Source: Geminocystis herdmanii PCC 6308
GTDB taxonomy: Bacteria; Cyanobacteriota; Cyanobacteriia; Cyanobacteriales; Cyanobacteriaceae
Length of the DNA: 64,000 nucleotides
Assembly (NCBI RefSeq): GCF_000332235.1
Contig: NZ_CM001775.1
Span: 1,580,230 to 1,644,229 of the forward strand
Direction: 5' to 3'
A program made the position numbers and the translations under genes. This document shows positions 8,201 to 18,056 of this stretch, in pieces (within the stretch, counting starts at the first letter, position 1; every line of letters begins with the position of its first letter). The notes below the pieces were generated by a model. That model ran no database searches. It saw nothing but the letters and a program-made list of their open reading frames with translations, and was not told where the DNA came from.

Positions 8201-9196
8201 TTAATTATTAACTAGATTTTTATTATAAATTCTCTCATTATTTTTCTTTTGTATTAATGGTAATTCTAACAACATGAGTAAATCATAATATTTATCATCG
8301 AGTTTCGGAATTTGAGTAATTATACTAAAATAATACTCACAATTATCCATTTTTTTAAATTCTTGATCAATCTGTTTCATAATTTGTTTATGAATCCATA
8401 ATGCTCCAGTATTATCAGTATTTGGTAATAAAATAATTAACTGATTATGTTGATAAAAAGCTGGTAAATCCGTAGGACGTTTTAATTGTTTTTGGATGAT
8501 AATAGAAACCTCTTTTTTTAGATTATCAATTAAATTTTCTGGATGATTTAACTCTATTAAAACTAAAGATAAGGGTTGTTTTTCTCGTGCTAATCTTCGC
8601 CATTCATAATCTAAGCAATCAATGAAAGTGTTATATTTAGCTAATCCTGTGATTTCATCTAAAATTTGACAATTATTTAATTCTTCTTGTAAAGCTATTA
8701 ATTTTTTATAAAGAATATTTCTTTCAATACCAATAATTAAGTGATTAACAATATCTTGTATATCTTTAATTTCTTCAGGTGTCCAAGCTCTTAAATAATT
8801 ATAATCATAGATAAATAAAATACCCCAAATTTTTATAGGAGTTAAGTTTTTAAATTCGGGAGTTTTCAAAATTAAAGGAAATGCTAACTCTGCTCTTTTT
8901 AAAGGTGCTGTATCATCATTAAAAGTTAATTTATCTTGGTGAGTATAATAACCATTTTTTAATTGATTTAGATACGATACCACTGGTTTATAAATTTCAT
9001 AATTATCTTGATCATTTTTAGATAAAGAGTTATAAATATTACCTTGAAAATCAATAATATTTTCTTGCTCTCCTTGATAATTTAGTTGAGAAATAAAAAC
9101 TTGTTCGCAGTCTAAATATTCTTTAATATAGGTTAAAATTTGAGGAAAAAATACTTCATAATTGATGGATAAAAAAAAGGAATCTATAATATTCAT
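8201..9196 (-). CDS. GAF-domain protein with degenerate GGDEF domain
   Basis: A 331-residue soluble protein. Residues about 15-160 form a GAF-type sensor fold (CEQVFISQLNYQGEQ..., WGILFIYDYNYLRAWTPEEI). Residues about 175-320 follow the layout of a diguanylate cyclase domain: the opening DEITGLAKYNTFIDCL corresponds to DxLTGLxNRRxF, and LIILLPNTDNTGA to the strand after the active site. The GGDEF motif itself is replaced by FYQHNQL, so no cyclase activity is expected. It may bind GTP or act as a protein-interaction module. ATG 9196 is the natural start. No neighbour explains its role. Confidence 0.7.
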   Translation of the reverse strand: MNIIDSFFLSINYEVFFPQILTYIKEYLDCEQVFISQLNYQGEQENIIDFQGNIYNSLSKNDQDNYEIYKPVVSYLNQLKNGYYTHQDKLTFNDDTAPLKRAELAFPLILKTPEFKNLTPIKIWGILFIYDYNYLRAWTPEEIKDIQDIVNHLIIGIERNILYKKLIALQEELNNCQILDEITGLAKYNTFIDCLDYEWRRLAREKQPLSLVLIELNHPENLIDNLKKEVSIIIQKQLKRPTDLPAFYQHNQLIILLPNTDNTGALWIHKQIMKQIDQEFKKMDNCEYYFSIITQIPKLDDKYYDLLMLLELPLIQKKNNERIYNKNLVNN

Positions 9197-9451
9197 AAAA
9201 AATTAATGTTGCTCAAAAATTACTTATCCTTACCATATTGATTGATATAGTAATTAGGTTTAAAATTTTCTGTAATCAATATTTAATAAACATTTACAAA
9301 AATTGGTAAAAGAAGGGGTGAAACCCTTACTACAAAGAAAAAAAATCTTTTTGGAAAAAGTCTCATAGAAATCGAACATAATTTTAGCTAACTTAGAAAG
9401 AAGTCTCATAAAATGAGATTACTCTAAACATCAGGAAAAAGCTAGGAATAA

Positions 9452-9889
9452 ATGACTAAAAAATCTAAATTTTTACGAGAGTTAAAAAGATTAGAACAAA
9501 AACACAATCAATTATCTTCTCATAATGTCAGTTTATCATCGATCGAATCTAGTAAAATGTCAAAAGTACTAGAAAAATTTATGTCACCCTATCTATACTT
9601 AACCAACGACTTGAGTAGTAAAACCAAATTATTCACCATTGGCGTGGTGGCTTGGAATGCTTCCTTATACCCAGAAGAGGAGAGGGAAGACATCACAGAC
9701 TTATTGTTTTCTCAGGAAGTTATCGGGGATGATGTGAATATAAAACAAGAGTTAACCGACATTGTACAACAATTGATCGATCGAAAACTAACTTATTTTC
9801 CAGAGGATAAACGACTAATTATCGACTTTGACTTACAAAAATTTGGAGACTCCGATAGACTATTCGTCACATCTCAACCCATAAAATAA
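9452..9889 (+). CDS. Conserved hypothetical protein, 145 residues
   Basis: I do not recognise a function. It starts at ATG 9452 with a basic coiled-coil-like N-terminus (FLRELKRLEQKHNQL), followed by a compact acidic domain with a hydrophobic core (KLFTIGVVAWNASLYPEEER) and a C-terminal beta-type end. There is no signal peptide, membrane helix or cysteine. Proteins of this length and composition occur as single-copy hypothetical genes in cyanobacteria. A 7-bp repeat tract follows the stop codon immediately. Confidence 0.65.
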   Translation: MTKKSKFLRELKRLEQKHNQLSSHNVSLSSIESSKMSKVLEKFMSPYLYLTNDLSSKTKLFTIGVVAWNASLYPEEEREDITDLLFSQEVIGDDVNIKQELTDIVQQLIDRKLTYFPEDKRLIIDFDLQKFGDSDRLFVTSQPIK

Positions 9890-9890
9890 T

Positions 9891-9977
9891 GAGGAATGAG
9901 GAATGAAGAATGAAGAATTAGGAATGAAGAATTAAGAATTAGGAATTAGGAATTAGGAATTAGGAATTAGGAATGAG
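9891..9977. repeat. 7-bp tandem repeat tract (GAAT/TTAGGAA type)
   Basis: Twelve or so imperfect heptamers, first GGAATGA/AGAATGA variants, then five near-perfect copies of AATTAGG. It starts two bases after the stop codon of the 145-residue gene. Similar heptamer arrays recur across the window. Confidence 0.85.
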
Positions 9978-10020
9978 TAATTAAGATAATAATAACCTAC
10001 TGTTAATTATTCATTGTTTT

Positions 10021-10051
10021 GTCATTGCGAGGAATAGAAAGCAATCTCAAA
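10021..10051 (+). repeat. Dispersed repeat GTCATTGCGAGG...GCAATCTC
   Basis: GTCATTGCGAGGAATAGAAA is followed by GCAATCTC. A second copy lies inverted at 20591-20622. Repeats of this type are scattered in many bacterial genomes and can form a small hairpin through ATTGC/GCAAT. Confidence 0.6.
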
Positions 10052-10114
10052 GAATGATATTATCATCAAAATACCTTCTAAGATAATAAAAATTAAGATT
10101 AAGACATAATAATA

Positions 10115-11452
10115 ATGAATATTATTGATAATTTTCGTTTAGGATTAGCCGTTGCCACTGCTAAAATAATTACTGGAATTGTTAAACTATTTAAACTAGG
10201 TTCAGCGAGTGTGTTACCCGGAGAAATAGCTAGTCGTTTTCACCCTCAATTATTAAATCTTTTATCAACACAATTAAGTCAAGGTTTAATCTTAGTGGTG
10301 GGTACAAATGGGAAAACTACCACTTCTTTATTATTAAAAGATATATTAGTTAATAAGGGTTATAAAGTTATCCATAATTCTACGGGTGCAAACTTAATTA
10401 ATGGTTTAGTTACTTGTTTAATTATGCACAGTAATTTATGGGGAAAATTAACCGCCGACTATGCTATTTTAGAAGTGGATGAAAACGTTTTACCTTTAGC
10501 CTTAAAACAATGTAATCCTACCCATATTTTAGCCCTAAACTTATTTAGAGATCAACTCGATCGATATGGAGAAGTTGACACCATTAGTTACCGTTGGCAA
10601 AGTTCGATCGAACCCTTAAATAAAGATACTATTATTATCTTAAATGGAGATGATCCAACCCTCTGTTATTTAGGCCAAAATTTATCTCAAAAAGTCTTAT
10701 ATTTTGGCTTAAATGAACCAGAATTATACTTAGAAGAAATCCCCCATGCGGTGGACTCTATTTATTGCCCTAAATGTGGTACATCCCTTGATTATAAAGG
10801 AGTTTATCTTTCTCATTTAGGAGATTATGACTGCCCAAGTTGCGATTTTACTAAGAGTAAATTAGATATAAATAGTAGTGAATGGTCACAAATTTTGATC
10901 GGAGTTTACAATAAATATAACACCTTAGCCGCAGGATTAGTCGCAGAATCGATCGACATAGAAAGAGAAATTATTAACGACACTATTACCAACTTTAAAG
11001 CCGCCTTTGGTAGAGCCGAAGAATTAACAATTAAGGACAAAAAAATACGCATTTTACTATCTAAAAATCCCGTGGGTATGAATGAAACAATTAGAGCCGT
11101 AAATGATATTAGACAAGTTAATTTATCTAGCCCTATTTTAATGGTTTTGAACGATAGAACTCCCGATGGTACAGACGTATCTTGGATATGGGATGTGGAC
11201 ACAGAAAAATTAGTAGAAATGGGAGGAAATATTGTGGTAAGTGGCGATCGAGTTTATGACATGGCATTACGTCTAAAATATAGTCTTGATACCCTTGAAT
11301 CTTCCATGAATTTAATAGTCGAAGAAACCCTACAAAATGCCATTAATAAAGCCCTAGAATTAACTCCCACAAACGAAACTTTATACATTATTCCCACCTA
11401 TTCAGCCATGTTAGAAGTGAGAAAAATACTAATCGGCAGAGATATTCTTTAA
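10115..11452 (+). CDS. murT: Mur ligase MurT (lipid II isoglutaminyl synthase subunit)
   Basis: A 445-residue Mur-ligase-family protein. The ATP loop is VVGTNGKTTTSLLL (residues 61-74). A four-cysteine zinc ribbon, C218/C221 and C240/C243 (YCPKCG ... YDCPSC), is the hallmark that separates MurT from MurC-F. A C-terminal DUF1727 domain follows (NDRTPDGTDVSWIWDVD). With the glutaminase GatD, MurT amidates the D-glutamate of peptidoglycan lipid II in the cytoplasm (established in Gram-positives; homologues occur in cyanobacteria). In many genomes gatD is adjacent, but there is no amidotransferase gene on either side here. ATG 10115 has no clear ribosome-binding site. Confidence 0.9.
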   Translation: MNIIDNFRLGLAVATAKIITGIVKLFKLGSASVLPGEIASRFHPQLLNLLSTQLSQGLILVVGTNGKTTTSLLLKDILVNKGYKVIHNSTGANLINGLVTCLIMHSNLWGKLTADYAILEVDENVLPLALKQCNPTHILALNLFRDQLDRYGEVDTISYRWQSSIEPLNKDTIIILNGDDPTLCYLGQNLSQKVLYFGLNEPELYLEEIPHAVDSIYCPKCGTSLDYKGVYLSHLGDYDCPSCDFTKSKLDINSSEWSQILIGVYNKYNTLAAGLVAESIDIEREIINDTITNFKAAFGRAEELTIKDKKIRILLSKNPVGMNETIRAVNDIRQVNLSSPILMVLNDRTPDGTDVSWIWDVDTEKLVEMGGNIVVSGDRVYDMALRLKYSLDTLESSMNLIVEETLQNAINKALELTPTNETLYIIPTYSAMLEVRKILIGRDIL

Positions 11453-11924
11453 TTAATTAGGAATGAGGAATTAGGAATGAGGAATTGTTATTTTTTGATG
11501 TTTTAGTGATAAAAACCAATATTTTTTTAATTTCTTGAAAATCAGAATATATAGAAGTACCACTGCGTAATAGCTATTTACTTAAAATATATTCTTTTTT
11601 TCATCGACTAAATATTGATAAAGTTTAACGATTCTTAAGGCAAAACTAAATGATTTATTTTTAATAATATTCTCTTTCATACTGTTTTTTTAGTAATAAC
11701 AACAAATTATAATAAATACTGATACAAAAATTTTTATTGCTAATTCTTCATTCTTCATTCTTCATTCTCCATTCCTCATTGCTTTAGGTTTTTATGAGAA
11801 AAAACCCTAAAAATTCTTAACATAAGTTAACATAGAGTTTAGGAATATTAAAAATAAGCTCAAAACTCCCAATAATAAGAGTAATTGATAAAATAAACAT
11901 AAATGTATAGGAGGCTATCCACCA
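11453..11924. other. 472-bp intergenic region upstream of ftsH
   Basis: No gene is seen. Heptamer repeats lie at 11459-11487 (GGAATGAGGAATTAG type) and, inverted, at 11748-11781 (ATTCTTCATTCTTCATTCTC). The rest is plain AT-rich DNA that should contain the ftsH promoter; I could not single out a convincing -35/-10 pair. Confidence 0.6.
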
Positions 11925-13772
11925 GTGAGCAAAAATAACAAAAAATGGCGCAATGTAGGACTATATGCGATTTTAGCAGTAGTAGTCGTCGCACTAGGTA
12001 CTGTATTTCTCGATCGACCCCAAACCAATCAATTAAGTTGGAAATATAGTCAATTTATTGATGAGGTTCAAACAGATAAAGTTGAAAGAGTACAACTGAG
12101 TGCCGATCGAACCCAAGCTATCGCCACCGCCAGAGACGGACAAAGATTTTTAGTAAATCTACCAAACGATCCTCAATTAATCGATATTTTATCAGATAAT
12201 AAAGTCGATATTGCCGTTTTACCCCAAAGTGACGAAAGTTTTTGGTTTAGAGCTTTAAGTAGTCTATTTTTCCCCATTTTACTGTTAGTAGGGTTGTTTT
12301 TCTTACTTCGCCGTGCATCCAACGGCCCTGGCTCTCAAGCCATGAACTTCGGGAAGTCTAAAGCCAGAGTACAAATGGAACCCCAAACCCAAGTTACTTT
12401 TAGCGATGTAGCAGGAATCGAACAAGCCAAACTCGAATTAACCGAAGTAGTGGACTTCCTCAAAAATGGTGAACGCTTTACCGCCATCGGTGCAAAAATT
12501 CCTAAAGGTGTCTTATTAGTAGGCCCTCCCGGAACTGGTAAAACCCTCTTAGCCAAAGCCGTTGCAGGGGAAGCAGGAGTGCCTTTCTTCAGCATCTCTG
12601 GTTCTGAATTTGTAGAAATGTTTGTGGGAGTCGGTGCTTCTCGTGTGCGTGATTTATTTGAACAAGCAAAACAAAACGCTCCTTGTATCGTATTCATCGA
12701 TGAGATTGATGCAGTAGGTCGATCGAGAGGAGCCGGTTTAGGCGGTGGCAACGATGAAAGAGAACAAACCCTCAACCAATTATTAACAGAAATGGATGGT
12801 TTTGAAGGTAACACTGGTATTATTATCGTAGCCGCTACTAACCGCCCTGATGTCCTTGATTCTGCGTTATTACGCCCCGGACGTTTCGATCGTCAAGTAG
12901 TAGTCGATCGACCTGATTTTGCAGGAAGAGCAGAAATTCTCAACGTTCACGCCAGAGGTAAAACTTTAGGGTCCGATGTGGATTTAGACAAAATCGCCCG
13001 TCGTACTCCCGGATTCACTGGTGCAGATTTATCTAACCTTCTCAATGAAGCCGCTATTTTAGCCGCTCGTCGTAACCTAACGGAGATTTCTATGGATGAA
13101 ATTAACGATGCCATCGATCGAGTTTTAGCAGGTCCTGAGAAGAAAAATCGAGTCATGAGCCAAAAACGGAAGGAATTAGTCGCTTATCACGAAGCAGGCC
13201 ACGCTTTAGTGGGTGCATTAATGCCCGACTATGATCCCGTGCAAAAAATCAGTATTATTCCTCGTGGACGCGCTGGAGGGTTAACATGGTTCACTCCTAG
13301 CGAAGATCGTATGGAATCTGGTTTATACTCCCGCTCTTACCTCCAAAATCAAATGGCGGTTGCTTTAGGCGGACGTATTGCAGAAGAAATCATCTTCGGT
13401 GAAGAAGAAGTTACCACAGGTGCTTCTAATGATTTACAACAAGTAGCACGAGTTGCTCGTCAAATGATTACTCGTTTCGGTATGAGCGATCGACTTGGTC
13501 CTGTAGCATTAGGTCGTCAAAACGGTAACGTCTTTATGGGGCGTGACATTGCGTCCGATCGAGATTTTTCTGATTCTACCGCTTCCGCCATTGACGATGA
13601 AGTGAAAAAATTAGTAGATCAGGCTTACCAAAGAGCGAAACAAGTCCTCGTAGAAAATCGTGCTGTTTTAGACAAATTAGCAAATATGTTAGTCGAAAAA
13701 GAAACCGTTGACGCTGACGAATTACAAGATATTCTCAACACCAACGAAGTCAGAATGGCTGCGATCGTCTAA
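11925..13772 (+). CDS. ftsH: FtsH ATP-dependent zinc metalloprotease (FtsH3-like)
   Basis: A 615-residue membrane protease. Two membrane helices (about residues 12-29 and 108-128) enclose a lumenal or periplasmic domain. The AAA domain has Walker A GPPGTGKT (200-207), Walker [10 protein letters not shown] (254-262) and the second region of homology [20 protein letters not shown]. The zinc site is HEAGH (422-426). The N-terminus ([17 protein letters not shown]) and the length match Synechocystis FtsH3 (slr1604), which forms hetero-hexamers with FtsH1 or FtsH2 and takes part in membrane protein turnover, including photosystem II repair (family knowledge). The start is GTG 11925, with AGGAGG at 11909-11914. 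Codon use is markedly more regular than in the neighbours, as expected for a highly expressed gene. Confidence 0.95.
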   Translation: MSKNNKKWRNVGLYAILAVVVVALGTVFLDRPQTNQLSWKYSQFIDEVQTDKVERVQLSADRTQAIATARDGQRFLVNLPNDPQLIDILSDNKVDIAVLPQSDESFWFRALSSLFFPILLLVGLFFLLRRASNGPGSQAMNFGKSKARVQMEPQTQVTFSDVAGIEQAKLELTEVVDFLKNGERFTAIGAKIPKGVLLVGPPGTGKTLLAKAVAGEAGVPFFSISGSEFVEMFVGVGASRVRDLFEQAKQNAPCIVFIDEIDAVGRSRGAGLGGGNDEREQTLNQLLTEMDGFEGNTGIIIVAATNRPDVLDSALLRPGRFDRQVVVDRPDFAGRAEILNVHARGKTLGSDVDLDKIARRTPGFTGADLSNLLNEAAILAARRNLTEISMDEINDAIDRVLAGPEKKNRVMSQKRKELVAYHEAGHALVGALMPDYDPVQKISIIPRGRAGGLTWFTPSEDRMESGLYSRSYLQNQMAVALGGRIAEEIIFGEEEVTTGASNDLQQVARVARQMITRFGMSDRLGPVALGRQNGNVFMGRDIASDRDFSDSTASAIDDEVKKLVDQAYQRAKQVLVENRAVLDKLANMLVEKETVDADELQDILNTNEVRMAAIV

Positions 13773-13809
13773 TATTGCATCTAGCAAAAAATTGACTGGA
13801 TTAGGAGAG

Positions 13810-14073
13810 GAAGAGTAATGAGTAATGAGTAATGAGTAATAAGTAATGAGTTTTGATAATTTACTATTATAAATTGATTATTTCAAAATTTATTATTATT
13901 ACCTAAAATCTTAAAACAAAAAATCCCCCTAATCCCCTAATACCCCAACATTTTTACCAACTTACTTTGAAACAGCCCTGCCAACTTTGGGGGAGTTAAA
14001 CTTCTTGAAAGTCCCCAGTATTGGGGATTTAGGGGCGGACAAAATAGCTTGAGCGACTAACCGAACAGTATTG
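13810..14073 (-). repeat. MITE-like element, family A (composite copy)
   Basis: Two parts are joined. Positions 13810-13980 are the inverted counterpart of 2811-2985, including ACTTACTTTGAAACAGCCCT. Positions 13981-14073 are the inverted counterpart of the left three quarters of the unit at 19076-19197, ending CCGAACAGTATTG. The 13814-13850 end is a heptamer tract (AGTAATG repeats). It occupies most of the 388-bp gap between ftsH and the response-regulator gene, leaving no coding sequence. Confidence 0.7.
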
Positions 14074-14160
14074 GGTTGAATATTATTCAACCCCTACGAA
14101 CAAATTAAAAATCTTTCAATTCAGTATATCTCCTATCTCCTGTCTCCTAACTCCTATCTC

Positions 14161-14964
14161 CTATTTAGCTAGTAATTTTTCCTTGATTACTCGATTATTA
14201 GATAGATATTGTTCATTGCGAGAAAGATTTTGAGAAAAACGATTTCTGTCAGTAAAATTATTACTACAATTATTTTGGGAATGTTGTAACAATTCAGTAT
14301 TAAAGCGATAACCTACATTGCGCACGGTTTGAATTAAATTAGGTTGACGGGGATCAAGTTCAATTTTCTTTCGTAAGGATAACACATGGGTATCGATCGT
14401 TCTCTGATTTTCGATGGCTTCGGGCCAAGCTCTACGCAGTAATTCAGAACGACTTAAAGGAGAACCTTGAGCCTGACTTAGTACATATAATAAGCTAAAC
14501 TCTTGAGGAGTGAGATCAATTAATTCCCCTCTAAATTCTACTCGTCTTTGTACTAAATCTATTTTTAAATCTCCAAAATCCAACATTAAAGGGGTATTAT
14601 TTACCCGAAAACGTCTTAACAAAGATTCGACTCTGGCTAAAAATTCCTGCATTCCAAAAGGTTTTTTTAAGTAATCATCCGCCCCAGCTTTTAATCCTCT
14701 TACCACATCTTTCTCATTAATTTTTGCCGATAACATTAAAACTAACGTTTGATGAGACTGATATAACCATTCACAAAACTCGATACCATCTCCATCAGGC
14801 AAATCAGAATCTAAAACGATTAGAGTTGGCACTTGATTCGCTAAACTATTTTTAGCTTGTTGAATTGTACCGTATTGATGCGTAATATAACCGACTTGCT
14901 GTAAATGCCACCCTAAGAGCGATCGTAAATGGGGATTACCTTCAATGATAGAAATATAAATCAC
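14161..14964 (-). CDS. OmpR/PhoB-family response regulator
   Basis: A two-domain regulator. The receiver domain holds the phospho-acceptor aspartate in TLIVLDSDLPDGDG and the conserved lysine in YLKKPFGMQEF. A winged-helix DNA-binding domain of OmpR type follows (IDLTPQEFSLLYVLSQAQGS ... RTIDTHVLSLRKKIELDP ... VGYRF), and a 40-residue Asn/Arg-rich tail ends the protein. Conserved homologues start just before EGNPHLRS, so I favour GTG 14964 (268 residues); an ATG at 15015 would add 17 residues with no homology. Neither start has a strong ribosome-binding site. No cognate kinase gene is adjacent. Which cyanobacterial Rre it corresponds to cannot be decided by eye. Confidence 0.85.
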   Translation of the reverse strand: MIYISIIEGNPHLRSLLGWHLQQVGYITHQYGTIQQAKNSLANQVPTLIVLDSDLPDGDGIEFCEWLYQSHQTLVLMLSAKINEKDVVRGLKAGADDYLKKPFGMQEFLARVESLLRRFRVNNTPLMLDFGDLKIDLVQRRVEFRGELIDLTPQEFSLLYVLSQAQGSPLSRSELLRRAWPEAIENQRTIDTHVLSLRKKIELDPRQPNLIQTVRNVGYRFNTELLQHSQNNCSNNFTDRNRFSQNLSRNEQYLSNNRVIKEKLLAK

Positions 14965-15049
14965 TTTAAGAATACCAATGTTATGAATCTTTGATACCTT
15001 AGCATAACTAATCAATTGTCAAGATACTGTTACATAGAATACTTATATC

Positions 15050-15112
15050 AAGAATGAAGAATGAAGAATGAAGAATGAAGAATTAAGAATGAAGAATGAA
15101 GAATTAAGAATT
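15050..15112. repeat. 7-bp tandem repeat tract (AAGAATG)
   Basis: Eight to nine consecutive heptamers AAGAATG/AAGAATT between the OmpR-type regulator (upstream side) and the DUF3352 gene. Same class as the tracts at 9891-9977 and 55709-55751. Confidence 0.85.
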
Positions 15113-15131
15113 ATTAACTTCTTCTTCTTAG

Positions 15132-16754
15132 TTATTTTTTGAACAAAGAAATATTAAAATCTACTTGGCTAGTGGTAGGATTAATCATGGAACTTGTAAG
15201 CGCGATCGCACTAATAGAATCAGCTAAGGCTTTAGCTTCCATAGAAGAACTATCCCAGAAATTTGGATCATAATTTACGGCAACAGATAAGGCTTCCTGT
15301 AAATTACAATAAAAATAGCCATTATTATTATTAGGTAAAGATGCCGTAGCCAATTTGAAAGTAGAATTTTCTAATAAAGAATTAGCAGGTTTAATATTGT
15401 TTATATCTTCAAAATTTCCTGTTAAACTCATCAAGAATTTTTTGTCATTCAACCATCCATAGGAGACAAGATTCGCTTCAGGACTATTCCATTTTGTGAC
15501 ATTAATGCCATTAATATCACTGGTTTGAATATTCAAAAATGGTACTAACTTTGCGGTATTTTCTAAACTTTTTAAAGTGGCTTCTCCTTGAGTTTTATTA
15601 CTACTTTCTAGGATAAATAATCCCGCTAAAGTGTTTAAAGAATTATTATTATTAGGCGGTAATAAAGCCAGTGCAAATTCTCCATCAAGCCAACTAATAA
15701 TATCTGTCTCTAAATCTAAATTTAACCATTGAGAAGTCATCATTTTTGCTTGATTAATCAGTAAATCTAAGTCGGGAATATTTTGTGTTTCTTCATTTAC
15801 TTGTTGCCAAAATTGATTAATTCCTCCTCCTGTCATCACGCAAATAGTATTATCTGGAATTTGACTCAAAAGATTATTACTGACTGGTTTTGATTGTTGT
15901 GTGGTGGTTAAAGGATCAACTAAATTAATCACACTACGCATTTTTAAACCGTGATTTTCAACACTTACATTTGCCAAAATAGAGTCTATTTTTTCTAGTT
16001 GATTTTTAGCTGATTTTTCTACTTCTATATCGGGTACACTATTTTTAATAATATTTAAGAACCAATTACTATAATCAGGAAAATAAACTTGTATAAGTTC
16101 ACTATTTTTGTCAAATTTTTGCGATGAATTATCTGCTAAAGAAAGTCCTCCTTTATGAGTATCAATAATTTTAGTAATAACCTCTTGTTTATCGGCAATG
16201 ATTATATAATTTTGAAAGGTGGTAAAAAATATTTTTTCTGATTGATCATCTAGTTGATAAATAGTAATATTTTGATGTTTAGTTTCGTTAATATTTCCAC
16301 TATTTGTTGTTTTTATTCCATCGAAAAAATTTTTAGCTTTCAATTTATTTTTAATCCCTAAAATTGCGACAGTATCATAGTCTATTCCAGCTTCTGGCGA
16401 AGGTAAAAGTGCGATCGAGATACCTGCTAACCAAGGAGATATATCTTGTTGATAATCAATATTTTGACTGTTTATAGTGACATTTTCGCTAATAAATTCT
16501 TGCCAATTATTATTAGTTAATTCTTGAAATTCCGTTGTGCCAAATTCTCTTAATTGTGACCATTTTTTCTCATCCGTAGAAATAAAAGTATTAACTAACG
16601 CTGATTGTGGAACTATTTTATTACTAGCTTGTAAAGTTAATTTTTCCCCTAATAATAGTTTTTTCCCAAAATAATAACCACCGCCAAAGGCTAATAAGGT
16701 TATCAATAAAAAGGGAAAACATCCGCTTTTTTTGTTCGGTTGTGAAGGTGTCAT
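15132..16754 (-). CDS. DUF3352 domain protein, membrane-anchored
   Basis: A 540-residue protein. The N-terminus (KKSGCFPFLLITLLAFGGGYYFGKK) is a single membrane anchor with the bulk predicted outside the cytoplasm. The remainder matches the cyanobacterial DUF3352 layout: repeated segments in which a hydrophobic strand with a P-x-P motif (ISIALLPSPEAG; FALALLPPNNN) precedes an alpha/beta stretch on turnover-like comparison of values (TVAILGIKNK; LAGLFILESSNK). The function of the family is not established. ATG 16754 is the natural start. It is transcribed away from the NAD kinase gene, with 258 bp of shared upstream region. Confidence 0.8.
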   Translation of the reverse strand: MTPSQPNKKSGCFPFLLITLLAFGGGYYFGKKLLLGEKLTLQASNKIVPQSALVNTFISTDEKKWSQLREFGTTEFQELTNNNWQEFISENVTINSQNIDYQQDISPWLAGISIALLPSPEAGIDYDTVAILGIKNKLKAKNFFDGIKTTNSGNINETKHQNITIYQLDDQSEKIFFTTFQNYIIIADKQEVITKIIDTHKGGLSLADNSSQKFDKNSELIQVYFPDYSNWFLNIIKNSVPDIEVEKSAKNQLEKIDSILANVSVENHGLKMRSVINLVDPLTTTQQSKPVSNNLLSQIPDNTICVMTGGGINQFWQQVNEETQNIPDLDLLINQAKMMTSQWLNLDLETDIISWLDGEFALALLPPNNNNSLNTLAGLFILESSNKTQGEATLKSLENTAKLVPFLNIQTSDINGINVTKWNSPEANLVSYGWLNDKKFLMSLTGNFEDINNIKPANSLLENSTFKLATASLPNNNNGYFYCNLQEALSVAVNYDPNFWDSSSMEAKALADSISAIALTSSMINPTTSQVDFNISLFKK

Positions 16755-17012
16755 TATCTTTAATTATTAATAAAAGTTTGGATTAATTGAAAAAGTTATC
16801 AAATTAACCTACTTTCATTATAAGTACTGATGCAAAATAGATTGTAAATTTTAAAACTAATAAAAATTTTGTCAATCCCCTCCTCCCCTAATCCTCCTTT
16901 TATCTTCACCAGTTTTTTATGGTTAACTTCAGTAAGATCGGGCAAGTTCTGGTAAAATACGATCGATACTGTGCGGTAAAGTCACCCCCCATTGAACGAG
17001 GAAGAATTATTG

Positions 17013-17930
17013 ATGCCCAAAATTGGCGTGATTTATAATGATATAAAACCTACGGCTTGTCAAGTCGCTCAAGAATTACAAAACCTATTAACAGATCAAG
17101 GTTATCAAGTATGTTTGGCAACGGGATACGCAGGAATTTTAGGATACTCTCATCCGGGTCGTCCCGTGTGTCATAGTCCCATTGAACAAATTGCCCCCGC
17201 AGGATTTGATCAAGATATGAGTTTTGCCATCGTTTTGGGGGGAGATGGCACTGTGCTATCGGCTTTTCGGCAGGTTGCACCCTATAAGATTCCTCTTTTA
17301 ACGGTGAATACTGGTCATTTGGGTTTTTTGACCGAAATTTATCTTAATCAGCTTTCTCAGGCTTTAGAACAGGTGTTAGAAGGAGATTATCAACTAGAGG
17401 CTCGATCGATGATGAAGGTTAGTGTCATTCGAGAAGATACTTCTTTATGGGAAGCTCTCTGTTTGAATGAAGTTGTAGTTCATCGTGAACCCTTAACCAG
17501 TATGTGTCATTTTGAAATTGCCATCGGGCGACATTCTCCCGTGGATATTGCCGCCGATGGGGTGATTATTTCCACTCCCACAGGCTCAACGGCTTATTCC
17601 TTGAGTGCTGGAGGTCCTGTGGTAACGCCTGATGTGCCAGTATTTCAATTAGCTCCTATTTGCCCCCATTCCCTTGCTTCTCGTGCTTTGGTATTTTCCG
17701 ATCGAGAACCTGTTACTATTTATCCTGCTACTCAGAATCAAATGGTGATGGTAGTGGATGGTAACGCTGGTTGTTATATTTTACCCGATGATGAAGTGCG
17801 CATTGTTCGATCGAGTTATGATGCCCAATTTATTCGTTTACAACCCCCAGAATTTTTCCGTATCCTGCGGGAAAAATTAGGTTGGGGATTACCTCATATT
17901 GCGAAACCTTCCTCTGTAGAATTACCTTAA
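17013..17930 (+). CDS. nadK: NAD(+) kinase
   Basis: A 305-residue ATP-NAD kinase that makes NADP+ in the cytoplasm. The signature [15 protein letters not shown] (catalytic Asp in GGDG) and the second motif [10 protein letters not shown] are intact, as are the NAD-binding stretch [10 protein letters not shown] and [22 protein letters not shown] place the start at ATG 17013 ([10 protein letters not shown]), with GAGGAAG at 16998-17004; a TTG seven codons earlier would put that site inside the gene. Cyanobacteria usually have two NAD kinases; which one this is cannot be settled here. Confidence 0.95.
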   Translation: MPKIGVIYNDIKPTACQVAQELQNLLTDQGYQVCLATGYAGILGYSHPGRPVCHSPIEQIAPAGFDQDMSFAIVLGGDGTVLSAFRQVAPYKIPLLTVNTGHLGFLTEIYLNQLSQALEQVLEGDYQLEARSMMKVSVIREDTSLWEALCLNEVVVHREPLTSMCHFEIAIGRHSPVDIAADGVIISTPTGSTAYSLSAGGPVVTPDVPVFQLAPICPHSLASRALVFSDREPVTIYPATQNQMVMVVDGNAGCYILPDDEVRIVRSSYDAQFIRLQPPEFFRILREKLGWGLPHIAKPSSVELP

Positions 17931-18056
17931 AATCCGATCTGTGATTTTGGAGATCGATCGATTAGAATAAAACTACCTCAAAATAATTAGTAATTAGGAA
18001 TGAGTAATTAGTAATTATGCTTTGATGATTAAATTAATTTTTATATATAAATTATT

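Noticed and set aside
9891-9977. Tandem repeats considered as a CRISPR array
   Set aside because: The units are 7 bp, contiguous and without spacers; no cas gene is in the window.
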